Source: Candidozyma auris (taxonomy: Eukaryota > Ascomycota > Pichiomycetes > Serinales > Metschnikowiaceae). Taken from it: a stretch of DNA of 64,000 nucleotides. Made by a program: the position numbers and the translations under genes. Location: positions 1,984,001 through 2,048,000 of the forward strand of contig NC_072814.1 in NCBI RefSeq assembly GCF_003013715.1, given 5' to 3'. Below the pieces are notes generated by a model. That model saw only the letters and a program-made list of their open reading frames with translations. It ran no database searches and was not told where the DNA came from. Of the stretch, positions 9,464 through 19,558 are shown piece after piece. Every line of letters starts with the position of its first letter. Positions within the stretch are counted from its first letter, which is position 1.

Positions 9464-10453
9464 ATGGATTCTCTTACGGGATTACGGGACAGATACGCTG
9501 CATGGTATGAGCAGCAATCTCCGAGGAAGAAGGCTCTCTTGGTTGTTGGGGGTATTCTTTGTATCATCATTGGAATCCTCTTGCTCGTCTTCCATAATTT
9601 TTTCTTGGAGTTGTTGGTCGGTTTGTCAGACTCGTGGGACCAGCTTCGGTTTGGGAAGGTCATCCTCTGGACTTTGATTTTCTTCGTTGGATTTCCCCCG
9701 CTTTTGGGGTTTACTCCCCTTGCGATGCTTTGTGGTATGACGTATGGGTTTCCTTATGGATGGCCGTTGTTGGCATCAGCGTCAGTTTTAGGTTCCCTAG
9801 CATCTTTCCTTGTGTTCCGCCATATTCTTCACAATCAAGCCAAGAAGTTGGTTCAGCTGAGTGAACAGTTTAGAGCATTTTCAGAAATCTTGCGAGAAGA
9901 CGCATCATTGTTTTTGCTTATATTACTCAGACTTTGCCCTCTTCCATACTCTCTTTCAAACGGCGCATTGGCTGCAATTCCCGAGCTTCCAACCCTCACC
10001 TACTTTCTAGCTTCGCTCATCACTTCCCCTAAGATGCTTATACATGTTTTTGTTGGTCACACCATGAAGACACTCGCAGACTCCACTCGTTCCACGTCTG
10101 CCAAGATTATAGACGTCATAAGTGTCTTGTTGACAGGCTCCTCTCTTCTTTTAGCCAGTTACATCATCTACAACAAGATGCAAAAAAAGGTGATCTCATA
10201 TCATCAACATCCACGCAGCGATGAAATGATATTTGGCAACTTTAATGATGACATAGAATCAGGTCAAAATCTTGAGTTGGCATCTACTGATTTTGATGAT
10301 GACAATTTCATCATCACTGATGATGAAGAAGCACATGATGAGAGAGGTAGTCTAACTCCTTTGGATACAAGTGGAGACGGTGCGACGAAGTTGGATAATG
10401 AACTAGAGTCGCAAGATTTGGATACGGGTCCCAAAAGGTATAGAGATTACTAG
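9464..10453 (+). CDS. TVP38: Golgi membrane protein Tvp38 (VTT/DedA family)
   Basis: 329 residues; S. cerevisiae Tvp38 has 337. It has a VTT (formerly SNARE-associated/DedA) domain: a first helix at about 25-45, then FVGFPPLLGFTPLAMLCG near 85, a glycine-rich turn, and the LILLRLCPLPYSLSNGA block (about 148-164) that is the hallmark of the family. A last helix follows near 215-240. The tail (about 245-329) is acidic and probably cytosolic. Yeast Tvp38 localises to Tlg2-positive late Golgi compartments; its biochemical role is uncertain, and VTT relatives are lipid scramblases. Convergent with PXL1 (99-bp gap). Confidence 0.9.
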   Translation: MDSLTGLRDRYAAWYEQQSPRKKALLVVGGILCIIIGILLLVFHNFFLELLVGLSDSWDQLRFGKVILWTLIFFVGFPPLLGFTPLAMLCGMTYGFPYGWPLLASASVLGSLASFLVFRHILHNQAKKLVQLSEQFRAFSEILREDASLFLLILLRLCPLPYSLSNGALAAIPELPTLTYFLASLITSPKMLIHVFVGHTMKTLADSTRSTSAKIIDVISVLLTGSSLLLASYIIYNKMQKKVISYHQHPRSDEMIFGNFNDDIESGQNLELASTDFDDDNFIITDDEEAHDERGSLTPLDTSGDGATKLDNELESQDLDTGPKRYRDY

Positions 10454-10552
10454 ATTTTTGTTCATGTTTATTTTACTGGGTAGGCGAGGTAGTCCGTTTA
10501 TTATGTAATGCAATGTCTCTTATTAGTTATAATACAAAAGTAGTCCAAACGT

Positions 10553-13054
10553 TCAAAACTCCGGAACTTGGTCCACAAACATCATCCTGGTTCTTCTCTT
10601 TTCGATCTTATCCGTGCACAACATACCCTCTTTCTCCATCTTCTTTATAAGTACATTGGCATCCTTCTCACACACGATCTCTCCATTTATTAGGAAATAA
10701 TCATCTCTAATGCCGCCATGGCATCTGTTGCACTTCAAGCAATCAGTATGCCACTTTTGCCTCATTTCATTCTCAATGCACTCGCCCTCAATTCCTGAGT
10801 TACAGGTTTGACAAAGAGTACCGTTGAGCAGATGATAGTGATGCTTGCAGAATGCATTATCAAGGAGAACGTAACATGGAGTGTGCTTGTCAAAATTCAC
10901 TTCACATCCAGTGAACGAGCATGAGAAACACCCTCTGTGCCATTGTCCTGAGAGCTCACCCGTCTTTGAGAATATCGCCTTTCTAGAGCCCTTGGCATTT
11001 TTGTCAACATCTTCACCACATCCACGACATCTTCCCAGACCAGGCGGAGTTTTCATGGGCATGTCACTATCTCTAAATTTTGGATACTGGGTTCCAATGA
11101 CGGATTGTGGGAATGGATTGAACTCCGATGTGAGACGATTTCTCATCAGAATGTCATCACCCTCAGTAATCTTTGGGTATTCACTTGCGGCTTCGACCCT
11201 GGGAATATCAGGCTCGTACCTGAAGTTCATGTCCTTGAGCTCCTCCTCAATTCGATGATTCTTCGGACTCAATGGCTTGATCGTTTCCGGTGTCTCGTGG
11301 GTGAAAGGATCATCATCAAACTCACCACCAGGGTTGTAAGGCGTCCTTGGAGCCTTTGTCTCAATATCTTCATTCAAGTCAACCGCCTCAAGATCATTTG
11401 AGCTTACATCAGAAATCAAATGGCCTTCCTTTGCTTGTGGAGGATTATCGTTGCCCTCGTAAAATGGATTAGAAACATCACTTGAGGGGGAAGACGCTTC
11501 TCTGAATTTAGCGACTGAAGAATCGTCATTGTCATTGTCAGCTTCAAGCTTCTCAGACACGTCTTGAATGTTGAAGACCGGAACAGCTGCATTGGGGTTA
11601 GCGTGCTCAGGCAGGTTTGATGCAGTGACAAAAGAGTCGGTATCGGTTGGTTTGCGAGCTGGCGAGACAGAGGGAATTTCGCCTCCCATTTTGAGGGACT
11701 CGAGTTGACGGTGCAACTCGGGATCCACATCATCTTCTCTATCATCATTTCCATCGTTCAGTTTGGAGATAATAGAGGAAATAGTAGACAAGTTTGAGTT
11801 TCTGATGTTCTTTCTATCGCCAGCAGCTGATGCGTTGAGAAAATCTTGATACTCGTGGCTGCTATGACCCTTTGTCATGTCCGAATGGCCAACTTGCTCA
11901 CCTGTAAAGTTGAATGATGACTCTGAACTATTGTTGTCATCGAGTCCCATGGAATGACTGGTTGTATCAGGGGTAAGTTGTGATGAATTATCAAGCACCT
12001 TTGAAGCGGAGGGAGAATTCTTGAATTTGAGATTTTTGTGGTCCTCAACGTCCAGGCGGAAGCTTTCAAGCATGGAAGACAAATCCTGATGCTCCTGTAT
12101 AACCGGGATGTCATTCAGGGTTGGATAAGGTGTTGATTTGACAAGTTCCGACGTCTTGACGCTTGCGGCAGAGTCAAGACTATTCTTTCTGAACTCATTA
12201 GACGAAGTTGCTGAGGTATGCGCCGTGGACGCTTGTTCAGTGTGATCGAAAGTGGGAGAGTTGTAGTCAGACTCCGATTCCCGGCCCGAGGGAGATTGGG
12301 TGCTAAATGTCGTGTCAGGTTTGCTGAAATCTGCGTTATGGGTGTTACAAATGTTGTGAGTGCTGTGAGGGATGTGCACCCGAAGACCCTTGATGTTTCT
12401 ATCAGCACGAGGAGGCACATCTGGTTGGCTATCGATGATTTTGGGGTTACCTTGGTCATCCAAAACCATGATTTTCTCAGTATCTGGCTTAAAAGGCTGG
12501 AATGCTTGGTATGCCGCGTGCTGCTGTTGCTGTTGGTTGTGTTGTGGAGGCTGAACTTCTATGGGAGCCTTTTTGGGTAACTGGAACCTATCAGGAGCGT
12601 TCACTGGATGAGCAGAAGCGGGAGCAGACGCAGGGTCATGATATGAGTTATTAGATGATGTAGAGTAAGGGTGGGTAGCAGTGGTAGCAGCAGCAGCAGC
12701 TTTTCCAGCGCTAGATCTGGACTCTGTTGGCGAGACATTGTCGCGTCTGTGAGAGCTCATGGGGAGCGATCTCAGTGACTGATTGACATGCTTGGAAGGG
12801 CCCTTTGCTGAAGGAAACCCAAAATTCAGGGACGCTGGAGACGCTGGCTGCTTCCTTGCCAGGGCCATGGTGCGTGTATCACTGGGAGAGTGCATGCCGC
12901 TTTTGTATCCATTCAAATTGACATCGAAGCCTGCTCTTTCGTAGACGCCTCTATACCGGTAGTCAGCCTTGAGCATGGGAAACGGCGAGTCATTGGCAAG
13001 CATGGGAGACTGAGGCCCATTGAAGGTGCTCGGGAAGTTTGAAAGCTTTGGCAT
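10553..13054 (-). CDS. PXL1: Paxillin-like LIM protein Pxl1
   Basis: 833 residues. Two LIM zinc-binding domains sit near the C terminus: LIM1 about 676-740 (CRGCG...WHRGCFSC...C...CKHHY) and LIM2 about 748-798 (CQTC...WHTDCLKCNRC). The rest is long, low-complexity and Ser/Asn/Gln-rich, with a poly-Gln patch near 175. This layout matches S. cerevisiae Pxl1 (706 residues), which acts at sites of polarised growth and interacts with Rho1/Cdc42 signalling and cytokinesis. Recognition rests on LIM position and the short tail ending MMFVDQVPEF. The much longer N-terminal part is poorly conserved in the family. A TGGCTGCGAAAA motif lies 264 bp upstream. Confidence 0.88.
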   Translation of the reverse strand: MPKLSNFPSTFNGPQSPMLANDSPFPMLKADYRYRGVYERAGFDVNLNGYKSGMHSPSDTRTMALARKQPASPASLNFGFPSAKGPSKHVNQSLRSLPMSSHRRDNVSPTESRSSAGKAAAAATTATHPYSTSSNNSYHDPASAPASAHPVNAPDRFQLPKKAPIEVQPPQHNQQQQQHAAYQAFQPFKPDTEKIMVLDDQGNPKIIDSQPDVPPRADRNIKGLRVHIPHSTHNICNTHNADFSKPDTTFSTQSPSGRESESDYNSPTFDHTEQASTAHTSATSSNEFRKNSLDSAASVKTSELVKSTPYPTLNDIPVIQEHQDLSSMLESFRLDVEDHKNLKFKNSPSASKVLDNSSQLTPDTTSHSMGLDDNNSSESSFNFTGEQVGHSDMTKGHSSHEYQDFLNASAAGDRKNIRNSNLSTISSIISKLNDGNDDREDDVDPELHRQLESLKMGGEIPSVSPARKPTDTDSFVTASNLPEHANPNAAVPVFNIQDVSEKLEADNDNDDSSVAKFREASSPSSDVSNPFYEGNDNPPQAKEGHLISDVSSNDLEAVDLNEDIETKAPRTPYNPGGEFDDDPFTHETPETIKPLSPKNHRIEEELKDMNFRYEPDIPRVEAASEYPKITEGDDILMRNRLTSEFNPFPQSVIGTQYPKFRDSDMPMKTPPGLGRCRGCGEDVDKNAKGSRKAIFSKTGELSGQWHRGCFSCSFTGCEVNFDKHTPCYVLLDNAFCKHHYHLLNGTLCQTCNSGIEGECIENEMRQKWHTDCLKCNRCHGGIRDDYFLINGEIVCEKDANVLIKKMEKEGMLCTDKIEKRRTRMMFVDQVPEF

Positions 13055-14379
13055 TGATTCTGAACACGGTTAGAATCTGAGGATTAGCCAGATCAAGGAA
13101 AACTGCAAGGTATGAGGGCAAAATGAAAACGAGGGACGGATTGGACAGAAGCAAATCCAAGACTGAAAAGCCGGAAGATGGAAAGGCTTTATTAGGATTG
13201 AGTCTGGGAGATAGAAGAAAGAAAGGGAAAAAAAAAAAATATCGAACTGTAGACTCGTGGAAGCATAACGTGCCCATGTGCAAGAAAACCATAACAAGAC
13301 TTGGAGCGCGCCTCTCTTGGCTGCGAAAAGGGAACAAATAAAGGCCAGTGGTTTTGGACACTGTGAGTTTTTAAAAACGCTCGAGGCTGAATCTCTTGAA
13401 TAAAGACGACAACTTGATTGAGATCCCGTTGTTAGGCGTCAATCTGCTCCAACCAAGTTTCACAGCATCTGCCACAACCGTAGCATCCGCTGAGCTTTAG
13501 CCGCCGCCTTCGCGCTCACACAGGAGAGACACGCTACTTACACTCTACGGAAGTGAAGCGAAACAGGGCTGTAAAAAACAAGATAAATGCTATAGAAGAG
13601 AGACATTGAAGATGAGAGAAAGAAATTAAGGCTTTCCCAAATCTGAATCATTGACTGCTCGGCCCTTTCACTATGTGACTGTCTTACGCAGACTGTGGTA
13701 GTATAGCTGATTGTGAGATCTTATTGTTAGCAAGGCGGCTGAGTTGAGGTGCCTCACTTCGCAGACTGTATCCCTGGCTGGTGTCTGTAGAGCTTAATGA
13801 GCTGAAAGGCTATTTAAGTATACAGCTACGACCGTGATTAAGATTTTTGGCCGACAAATTTGAAAGGAGAGCTTTTAGTAGCGGCGAGCTTGCTAATTAT
13901 TGTGCTTTGGTGAGGCTTGGGAAAGAAAAGGCGGAGGCGTGAGTTTGCACGGTTCTGGTGGGGGGTGGTTGCAAAAGTAGAGTCTGCCTTAGAAGCCCAT
14001 CCCAGGCCCCAGAGGTCTAATGAAATTAGAATAACAAAAATCAGAGCTCATTTGGGTTTGCTTGTATGAGGCAAAAATGAATGTGAATGCTTGTCTAGTT
14101 GCCAGTACTTTGGAGTACACTATAAATAAAACGACAGGAAATCACAGAGGCTTTTGAGTAGCTAGTTTTTCATCTCCTCCAGACTAAGAATTTGCTTTCT
14201 TGGTGAGGACAAGCTATGCTTTACAGCGGTTGACGAAGGCAAGACTAGCCAAAACCACATAAATCCCAATTGTACAGAGGTTCATGTACTGGCTGCTTTT
14301 TTTTGTATGTGCTCACTCCTACAATTAAGCTCTCCGTATGTTTATTAATTACACTATTGTACTGATGAGGGCATGAACA
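13055..14379. other. Intergenic: long PXL1 upstream region
   Basis: 1325 bp between PXL1 and the 3' end of RPL25, both on the minus strand. It holds an A-run near 13229-13239, TGGCTGCGAAAA at 13318-13329, and CGCAGACTGT twice (13687-13696 and 13760-13769). No coding frame with credible start or composition. The length suggests a complex PXL1 promoter or an unseen non-coding RNA. Confidence 0.4.
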
Positions 14380-15032
14380 TTACACGTAACCGATTCTGTT
14401 GGCAACGTCCAAAGCGTCATGGTCAGCAGTCAATCTGATGTAAGCCTTCTTGGTACCGTTTGGTCTCACCAAAGTGTTGATCTTCTCCACATCGACATTG
14501 TACAACTCCTTGACAGCAGACTTGATCTGATGCTTGTTGGCCTTGATGGAAACCTGGAAAACCAAGGTGTTACCGTCCTCGACCTTCTTGATGGCGGTCT
14601 CAGAGGCAATTGGAGACTCGATGATCTTGTAGGCATCCAATCTTCTGTAGTGTGGAACGGAAGTGGTGGCGAATCTTGGCTTTCTGGCCAACTTCAAGGT
14701 CTTTGGAAGTCTGAAGGTGGTGCTGGTTCTGACCTTAGTGGCCTTCTTGGAGTTGGTACCCTTCAAGGCAGATTTCTTAGCAGCAGCAGCGTCTAAATGT
14801 TAGTATACAAACTGAAATAGTTGGTGGACTGATTGCTGATTGAATTTGCTCATGTAGATTTTCGGTGATAACTTCACTTGATGGAGTCTTTTTTTTTTCG
14901 ATATTTCAAAGCTGGAGATCTCTTTTAACTGGAAAGCATGGGACATTATCATTTAAATCACTATTGGACAGGAAGCACCTTTTCAAACTTGCAGCAATCA
15001 ACTTGTTCAAGTCGTTACATACTTGGAGCCAT
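14380..15032 (-). CDS. RPL25: Ribosomal protein uL23 (Rpl25), spliced
   Basis: Exon 1 is 15023-15032 (ATGGCTCCAA), the intron 14793-15022, exon 2 14380-14792. Joined, they give 140 residues starting [18 protein letters not shown]. cerevisiae Rpl25 has 142 and also splits after the first few codons. uL23 sits at the 60S exit tunnel and is the docking site for SRP, NAC and RAC. Exon 2 carries the family core ([27 protein letters not shown], final NRIGYV). The frame closes exactly across the splice (10 + 26 bases before the TTG at 14766). Codon use is strongly biased and has no CTG, as expected for a highly expressed gene. Promoter has CACGTG and TAGGGCT boxes. Confidence 0.95.
14793..15022 (-). 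other. RPL25: RPL25 intron
   Basis: 230 bp. The 5' splice site is GTATGT (15022-15017), the branch site TACTAAC (14805-14799), and the 3' splice site is only six bases later (ATTTAG, ending 14793). I looked for a snoRNA inside and found no convincing C/D box pair. Confidence 0.93.
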
Positions 15033-15566
15033 CTTGAATCGTTGTCTGACAGAAGTAAAATCCAAACGAGTTTTTAGTGGAAAAAAATTCTACATCGCGG
15101 GAGACCTCTGCACTGCAGACAACTCCGGTATGGAAGCTGGACTGTGCGAATAAACTGCATTGAACTCCTACTAATCACGTGCGCCAGAATAGGGCTGCAA
15201 CCACAAGACCAGTCGCGAGACCAAATCCCTAGAACTTGAGGAGTAAGGCTTCTCATGGGACCACGTACGAAGGTTATTCTGGAGATGTAGATGCGATATA
15301 TTTGTCTACACAAGATGAAGAAGATATACTCTCAAAACTTTCATGGGACGAATCCTGAGGCAAACTTATCGTAAATGAACTCGCATGGCTTTGCAATACT
15401 GGGATTTTGCAGCCACCCAGAAGCCTATTAACAGAATGTTCATTTTCGATCTTCACCCTTGACAAGGTTTGCTACGAGCAAACAACTTACAATCAATCGC
15501 TTCTCTGACTCACAATGCTGCCACCATAACGGTGCTGTGTATACTATGTACATAGGTATGGATTCG
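15033..15566. other. Intergenic: RPL25 promoter and MRPS18 3' region
   Basis: 534 bp. Besides the CACGTG and TAGGGCT boxes it has TTTTGCAGCCA at 15405-15415. Short frames here are not supported. Confidence 0.5.
15176..15181. promoter_or_regulatory. Cbf1-type CACGTG in RPL25 promoter
   Basis: ATCACGTG at 15174-15181, about 145 bp upstream of the RPL25 ATG. Nine bases further upstream is TAGGGCT (15190-15196), on the minus strand AGCCCTA, close to the Tbf1 consensus ARCCCTAA. Tbf1 plus Cbf1 is the known ribosomal-protein promoter pair in Candida albicans. Confidence 0.6.
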
Positions 15567-16169
15567 TTACAAACGACGCTGGAACTTGGCTCTGTTACCG
15601 CCAAACTTCAACTTTGTGTTGTCAGATATTCTCACGATATTAGACCTTATGCCGGCACCCTCTTTTCCGACCAAGCACGACTCAAACGCTTGTCTACCCT
15701 TTCCGTAGTTGGTGATGATGACCTCAATTTTATCGTTAGGTCCTATAAGTTTCTTTTCCTCGATGAGTTTAAGAGCTCTGCATGTGACCTGGTAACCGGC
15801 TTCGTACTCTTGCTTCTGAGAGTTACGAAATCCTAGCATACCTGCGCTGACCATCAATTTCGATTTCTGAGGTAAATGCATGTAGTAGAGAACCTTCTCG
15901 TTGTATGATAGATGCTCGTTGTTCTTCATGAAATCTAAATCTTCCGTGACGGCAAATAAGGAAACAATTGTATTGTGTTTATTGCATTTGGCGTAGAGTT
16001 TCCACGAAACAATCCTTTCGTTGTCAGTTTTGATGATGGGACCCTGCGGAACATTAGACTGGGTTGATTCAGCAGCAGCGCGTATCCGGCTCAGTAGAGC
16101 AAAGCTTCTCTGACCAGCAAATGCCAAGCTCGACCGACCCATGAGGGCGTTTCTTATGCCACCGAACAT
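15567..16169 (-). CDS. MRPS18: Mitochondrial ribosomal protein uS11m (Mrps18)
   Basis: 200 residues from the ATG at 16169. Its N terminus (MFGGIRNALMGRSS...) is Arg/Ser/Ala-rich without acidic residues, a classic mitochondrial presequence. An upstream in-frame ATG at 16250 would add 27 residues that look less like one. The C-terminal half is the uS11 fold: AGMLGFRNSQKQEYEAGYQ, then IEVIITNYGKGRQAFESCL and IVRISDNTKLKFGGNRAK, equivalent to the bacterial S11 rRNA-binding segment. S. cerevisiae Mrps18 has 217 residues. Component of the mitochondrial small subunit platform. Confidence 0.88.
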   Translation of the reverse strand: MFGGIRNALMGRSSLAFAGQRSFALLSRIRAAAESTQSNVPQGPIIKTDNERIVSWKLYAKCNKHNTIVSLFAVTEDLDFMKNNEHLSYNEKVLYYMHLPQKSKLMVSAGMLGFRNSQKQEYEAGYQVTCRALKLIEEKKLIGPNDKIEVIITNYGKGRQAFESCLVGKEGAGIRSNIVRISDNTKLKFGGNRAKFQRRL

Positions 16170-17560
16170 GCTCTTGGGTTGAAGAGTAGATAGCTTGAAG
16201 ACGTCTGAAGTGAGTGAGATTTTTTCTGAGTATGGTGCACTGGTGCCCATAAGCGGTTTGCAAGCCAACTACTTATTATCAAACTACGTGTTGAAGTATA
16301 TTTGATCGTGAGAAATGACTAAGACATACGACTTAAACTCCTTCTGCTATTTTGAAAGCTGACTTTACTTTGGCCACGATTGGTGCTTATTCTTGTAACA
16401 CTATACGTTAGTGCGAAGGATATCTACTCAACAGTGACCACTGTAAATTCACGATCCCCTAAATTTGCCCCCCTCAGACCGTAAAGCGTAGCATGTAGAC
16501 ATCCAAGCTTGTCTCCCATGTATTAGACTAATCTTTGGAAAATGCAAGGCTGTTTTCTCTCAGCAAGGTATCTCGAATTCAGTGGACACCCAAGAAGCGC
16601 CCTTCTAAGTGGATATAATTTGCTATTAAGCGCTGTCATCAGTAATCCAAACTTCCAAATAATCATTTCTTCCTTTTGATGAGATAAATTTAACTTAGCC
16701 CAGCTGTGCTCACTCTCCTTCGAGGCACGGGTCCGTTGCCTTATCCCCTCCCCTCAGACTCAGTTTCGCAGCCATTTCTACCTCCTCTACTTCTTTCGCC
16801 TGTGAGTCCAATGCCATGGCCGTAGAGGAAACAATAATACAAGACATCAAATAAAAGCATGATCTAAACAATGGGTACTTAGAGAAATGAAAACCAGAAT
16901 TGTAAAGCTGATATGGCAAATACCCTAACCGGTCAACTTTCACCTGCTTGAGTCCTGGCGGTCAAACTTCATGGTTTTGGGCGGGGCGCGGCGAACACTG
17001 TCTGTTTACACAATTCATCTTGCCCAAAAGTCCAGTTACACTACATCCGCACATAAATAAATCGTGAACCGAAAACCTTTGCTGTCGTCTCCGAAGTTGA
17101 CTTAGTTGATGCATTCCGGTTAAACTTTCTCTTTGGCTTGCCAAATTGACCAGTAAGCTGAACCCCTCGGGACGTTAGTGCGCACGTGATCGTGACAACA
17201 ACCTGCATCGCCAAACCACAACCTCACACGGTGAAAAGCGATAACAACACATTTACAACTTCGTCGGTGGCCGCGGACTCCAAACAAACAACGCTGTTTT
17301 ACTTGTGAATTCCGAATTATTCTTTCTTCTGGAGCCGAGTCGTCTGTCCCTCCTACGTATTCCTACTGTTCTTCCTACGAGCACGCCACGAGAGCCCCAC
17401 GCGCCTCTCACACGTCACTACTCCTGAATTCCCTCTGAAGCGCATAGATTAGTACTTCTGCCCACGCGATTGCAGAAAGTACGTTTTGTTCGATATACGC
17501 TCCTCAAGATACGGCGTTGATTGCTGAGATTATCCGAATATTTCGTTGTTTGATAGAGTC
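16170..17560. other. Intergenic: long divergent MRPS18/MCK1 region
   Basis: 1391 bp. Contains TTTCGCAGCCA (16764-16774), ACCCTAA (16922-16928), CACGTG (17183-17188) and an 11-bp word ACGTTAGTGCG twice (16405-16415 and 17172-17182, the second abutting CACGTG). The two short minus-strand frames here are not supported; the one ending at 16943 begins at GTG. No gene assigned. Confidence 0.45.
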
Positions 17561-18673
17561 ATGTTGAATGAAAACCTTCATAAAGACGAGTACATCCTAA
17601 ACGAGGTGGTCAATAACCAGACCTCCGAGTGCAAGCGCATGTACGTGAAAGAGTACAAAAAAATTGGTGAAGGTGCTTTTGGAACCGTGGTTGAGGCATG
17701 CTTGTCATATGTCAACGACGACGGCCATCCACAAGACGAGAAGCTTGGGCCCTTTGCTATCAAAAGGGTGTTGGCCCAGACCGAGTATAAGTGCAGAGAG
17801 TTGGAAATCTTACGAACGGTGAAGCATCCCAATATCGTAACATTGCGCTTCTTTTTTGACAAGAGAAGCAAGCTAGACGGCAAGATGTACCAAAACCTCG
17901 TAATGGAGTGCTTACCCTCTAACTTACAGAATGAGATCAAGTACTATCGCCAGTCGAAGTACACAATTCCCTACCCACACATGAAAGCATACACATTCCA
18001 ATTGACGAGAGCAATGCTTTATTTGCACAGCCTTAACATTCTGCACCGTGACATTAAGCCGTCGAACATATTGGTGGACCCATCGACCGTGAGATTAAAG
18101 ATATGTGATTTTGGTTCCGCCAAGCAATTGGAGCCAAACCAGCCTTCCGTAAGCTACATATGTTCGAGATATTATCGTGCACCAGAGCTCATTGTGGGAT
18201 GCACCGTTTATACGACAAAGATCGACATTTGGGGTTTGGGATGTGTCATAGCAGAGATGTTTTTGGGTAAACCAATTTTTCAAGGACAGTCCTCCGAGTC
18301 GCAATTGAAGGAAATCTCAAAGTTGTTGGGTCCCCCTCCAAAGACCTTTTTCTTCAAGAGCAACCCGCAATATAGAGGGAACATGTTCTCCACGAAGTTG
18401 TTTAGCTGCTCGGTACAAGAAAGATTTGAACAAATCTTCTCCATGTCTCCTCCTGATGTTATTGATTTGCTACTTAAAATTCTTGTTTACGACCCTGAAT
18501 TTAGAGCCAGCCCGAGCGCAGTTCTAGCGCACCCTTTCTTTGATGAACTAAGGAAGGATCATTTCCAGGTGTACCCTAGAGGTGCGCATGAACCCATGGA
18601 ACTCAACTTACTTGACTTTACACCCTATGAGCTAGACTTGTTGGGCCCTTATAAAGAACTGTTCTTGAGGTAG
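17561..18673 (+). CDS. MCK1: GSK-3-family kinase Mck1
   Basis: 370 residues from the first ATG. Complete kinase: glycine loop IGEGAFGTVV near 35-44, catalytic Lys68 in FAIKRV, HRDIKPSN with Asp164, DFG 183-185, and the GSK-3 activation loop YICSRYYRAPEL with the autophosphorylated Tyr at 199. The LGPFAIK lead-in, the LFSCSVQERFE segment and the C-terminal DELR...PRG...EP pattern match Mck1 (375 residues) better than Rim11 or Mrk1. In S. cerevisiae Mck1 acts in meiosis entry, calcium stress and Cdc6/Sic1 turnover. The 5' region is unusually long (about 1.4 kb shared with MRPS18). Convergent with VPS68 (207 bp). Confidence 0.88.
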   Translation: MLNENLHKDEYILNEVVNNQTSECKRMYVKEYKKIGEGAFGTVVEACLSYVNDDGHPQDEKLGPFAIKRVLAQTEYKCRELEILRTVKHPNIVTLRFFFDKRSKLDGKMYQNLVMECLPSNLQNEIKYYRQSKYTIPYPHMKAYTFQLTRAMLYLHSLNILHRDIKPSNILVDPSTVRLKICDFGSAKQLEPNQPSVSYICSRYYRAPELIVGCTVYTTKIDIWGLGCVIAEMFLGKPIFQGQSSESQLKEISKLLGPPPKTFFFKSNPQYRGNMFSTKLFSCSVQERFEQIFSMSPPDVIDLLLKILVYDPEFRASPSAVLAHPFFDELRKDHFQVYPRGAHEPMELNLLDFTPYELDLLGPYKELFLR

Positions 18674-18880
18674 TCGCGAGAGAGCTGGGAAACCAATTAT
18701 AGAGATCCGACCTTGCATACTACTAATTCACTAATACAATCTCTTTGACGCAGTAATTATCTTAGTAACCATGTAAATATTCGAAAAATGTCGCTCCATT
18801 ATACTCTTTTTGTTGTCGTTGTTCATCTTATTATTACTATATTGATAATTACAATAAGCAACATAATTCGTAAAAGCCAT

Positions 18881-19414
18881 TTAGTTTAGGGCCAAGCTGT
18901 AACTGTACTCGTCTTCGATGTTTTGTGATAACCACAAAACAATGCAACTTAGCATGATACAGCCGTTGCAAATAATGTTAGATACACCCATGCCCAAAGT
19001 GGGGAAGGTGTAGTGCTTCATCAAGAACTTTAGGATGAATACCATGAAAGAGCCGGCTAAACCCCCGGCCAATAAGGAAAAACCAAAAAATAAAATCACC
19101 CTAGCTGCCCAAGCATGCGAATTGCCATCGCCCAAGAAGGAGTTCTGACCGTCCGCAAACAAATTCGATTTCTCAATAGAGTTCACTATGAACATGCCCA
19201 AAGTAGAGCAGATGAATGGGATCCAGTCCACGAAAGTAATATGTACAACACTAGCGTTGACAGTTTTGGAATATATCGCAGCATCCACCATAGACCAGAA
19301 ACCGATTGCGAACAAGGCTCCGGCGAGGTAAACACCTGCAGATCTAAGTTTCTGAGACTTCGGAAGACGAAGTAAAGAGGCGTCAAAACGGAAAAGTCCT
19401 CTGCGTTGATCCAT
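18881..19414 (-). CDS. VPS68: Vacuolar sorting membrane protein Vps68 (TMEM50 family)
   Basis: 177 residues from ATG 19414 (MDQRRGLFRF). A longer frame to 19492 adds 26 residues with no family resemblance. Four hydrophobic segments: about 25-45, 60-80, 105-130 and 145-170. The sequence GVYLAGALFAIGFWSMVDAA in the first helix and FVDWIPFICSTLGM in the second are the UPF0220/TMEM50 signature. S. cerevisiae Vps68 (184 residues) works with Vps55 in late endosome-to-vacuole transport. Sits 144 bp downstream of SWD3 on the same strand. Confidence 0.88.
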   Translation of the reverse strand: MDQRRGLFRFDASLLRLPKSQKLRSAGVYLAGALFAIGFWSMVDAAIYSKTVNASVVHITFVDWIPFICSTLGMFIVNSIEKSNLFADGQNSFLGDGNSHAWAARVILFFGFSLLAGGLAGSFMVFILKFLMKHYTFPTLGMGVSNIICNGCIMLSCIVLWLSQNIEDEYSYSLALN

Positions 19415-19558
19415 TGGGTAAAGGAGTTGACTTGTTAGATTGGTGCGTTCCACCTCTTGATATCCGGCGCACACAGAGAGGTACAGGTCCACACAGTATA
19501 GTCAGGACCCGAAGTGATGGTGAATTGACGAACACTTTCGGTATGAATTCTTTGGAAT

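Noticed and set aside
16578..16640. Minus-strand CTGATGA and CTGA pair
   Set aside because: C box has the wrong first base and the flanking bases do not pair.
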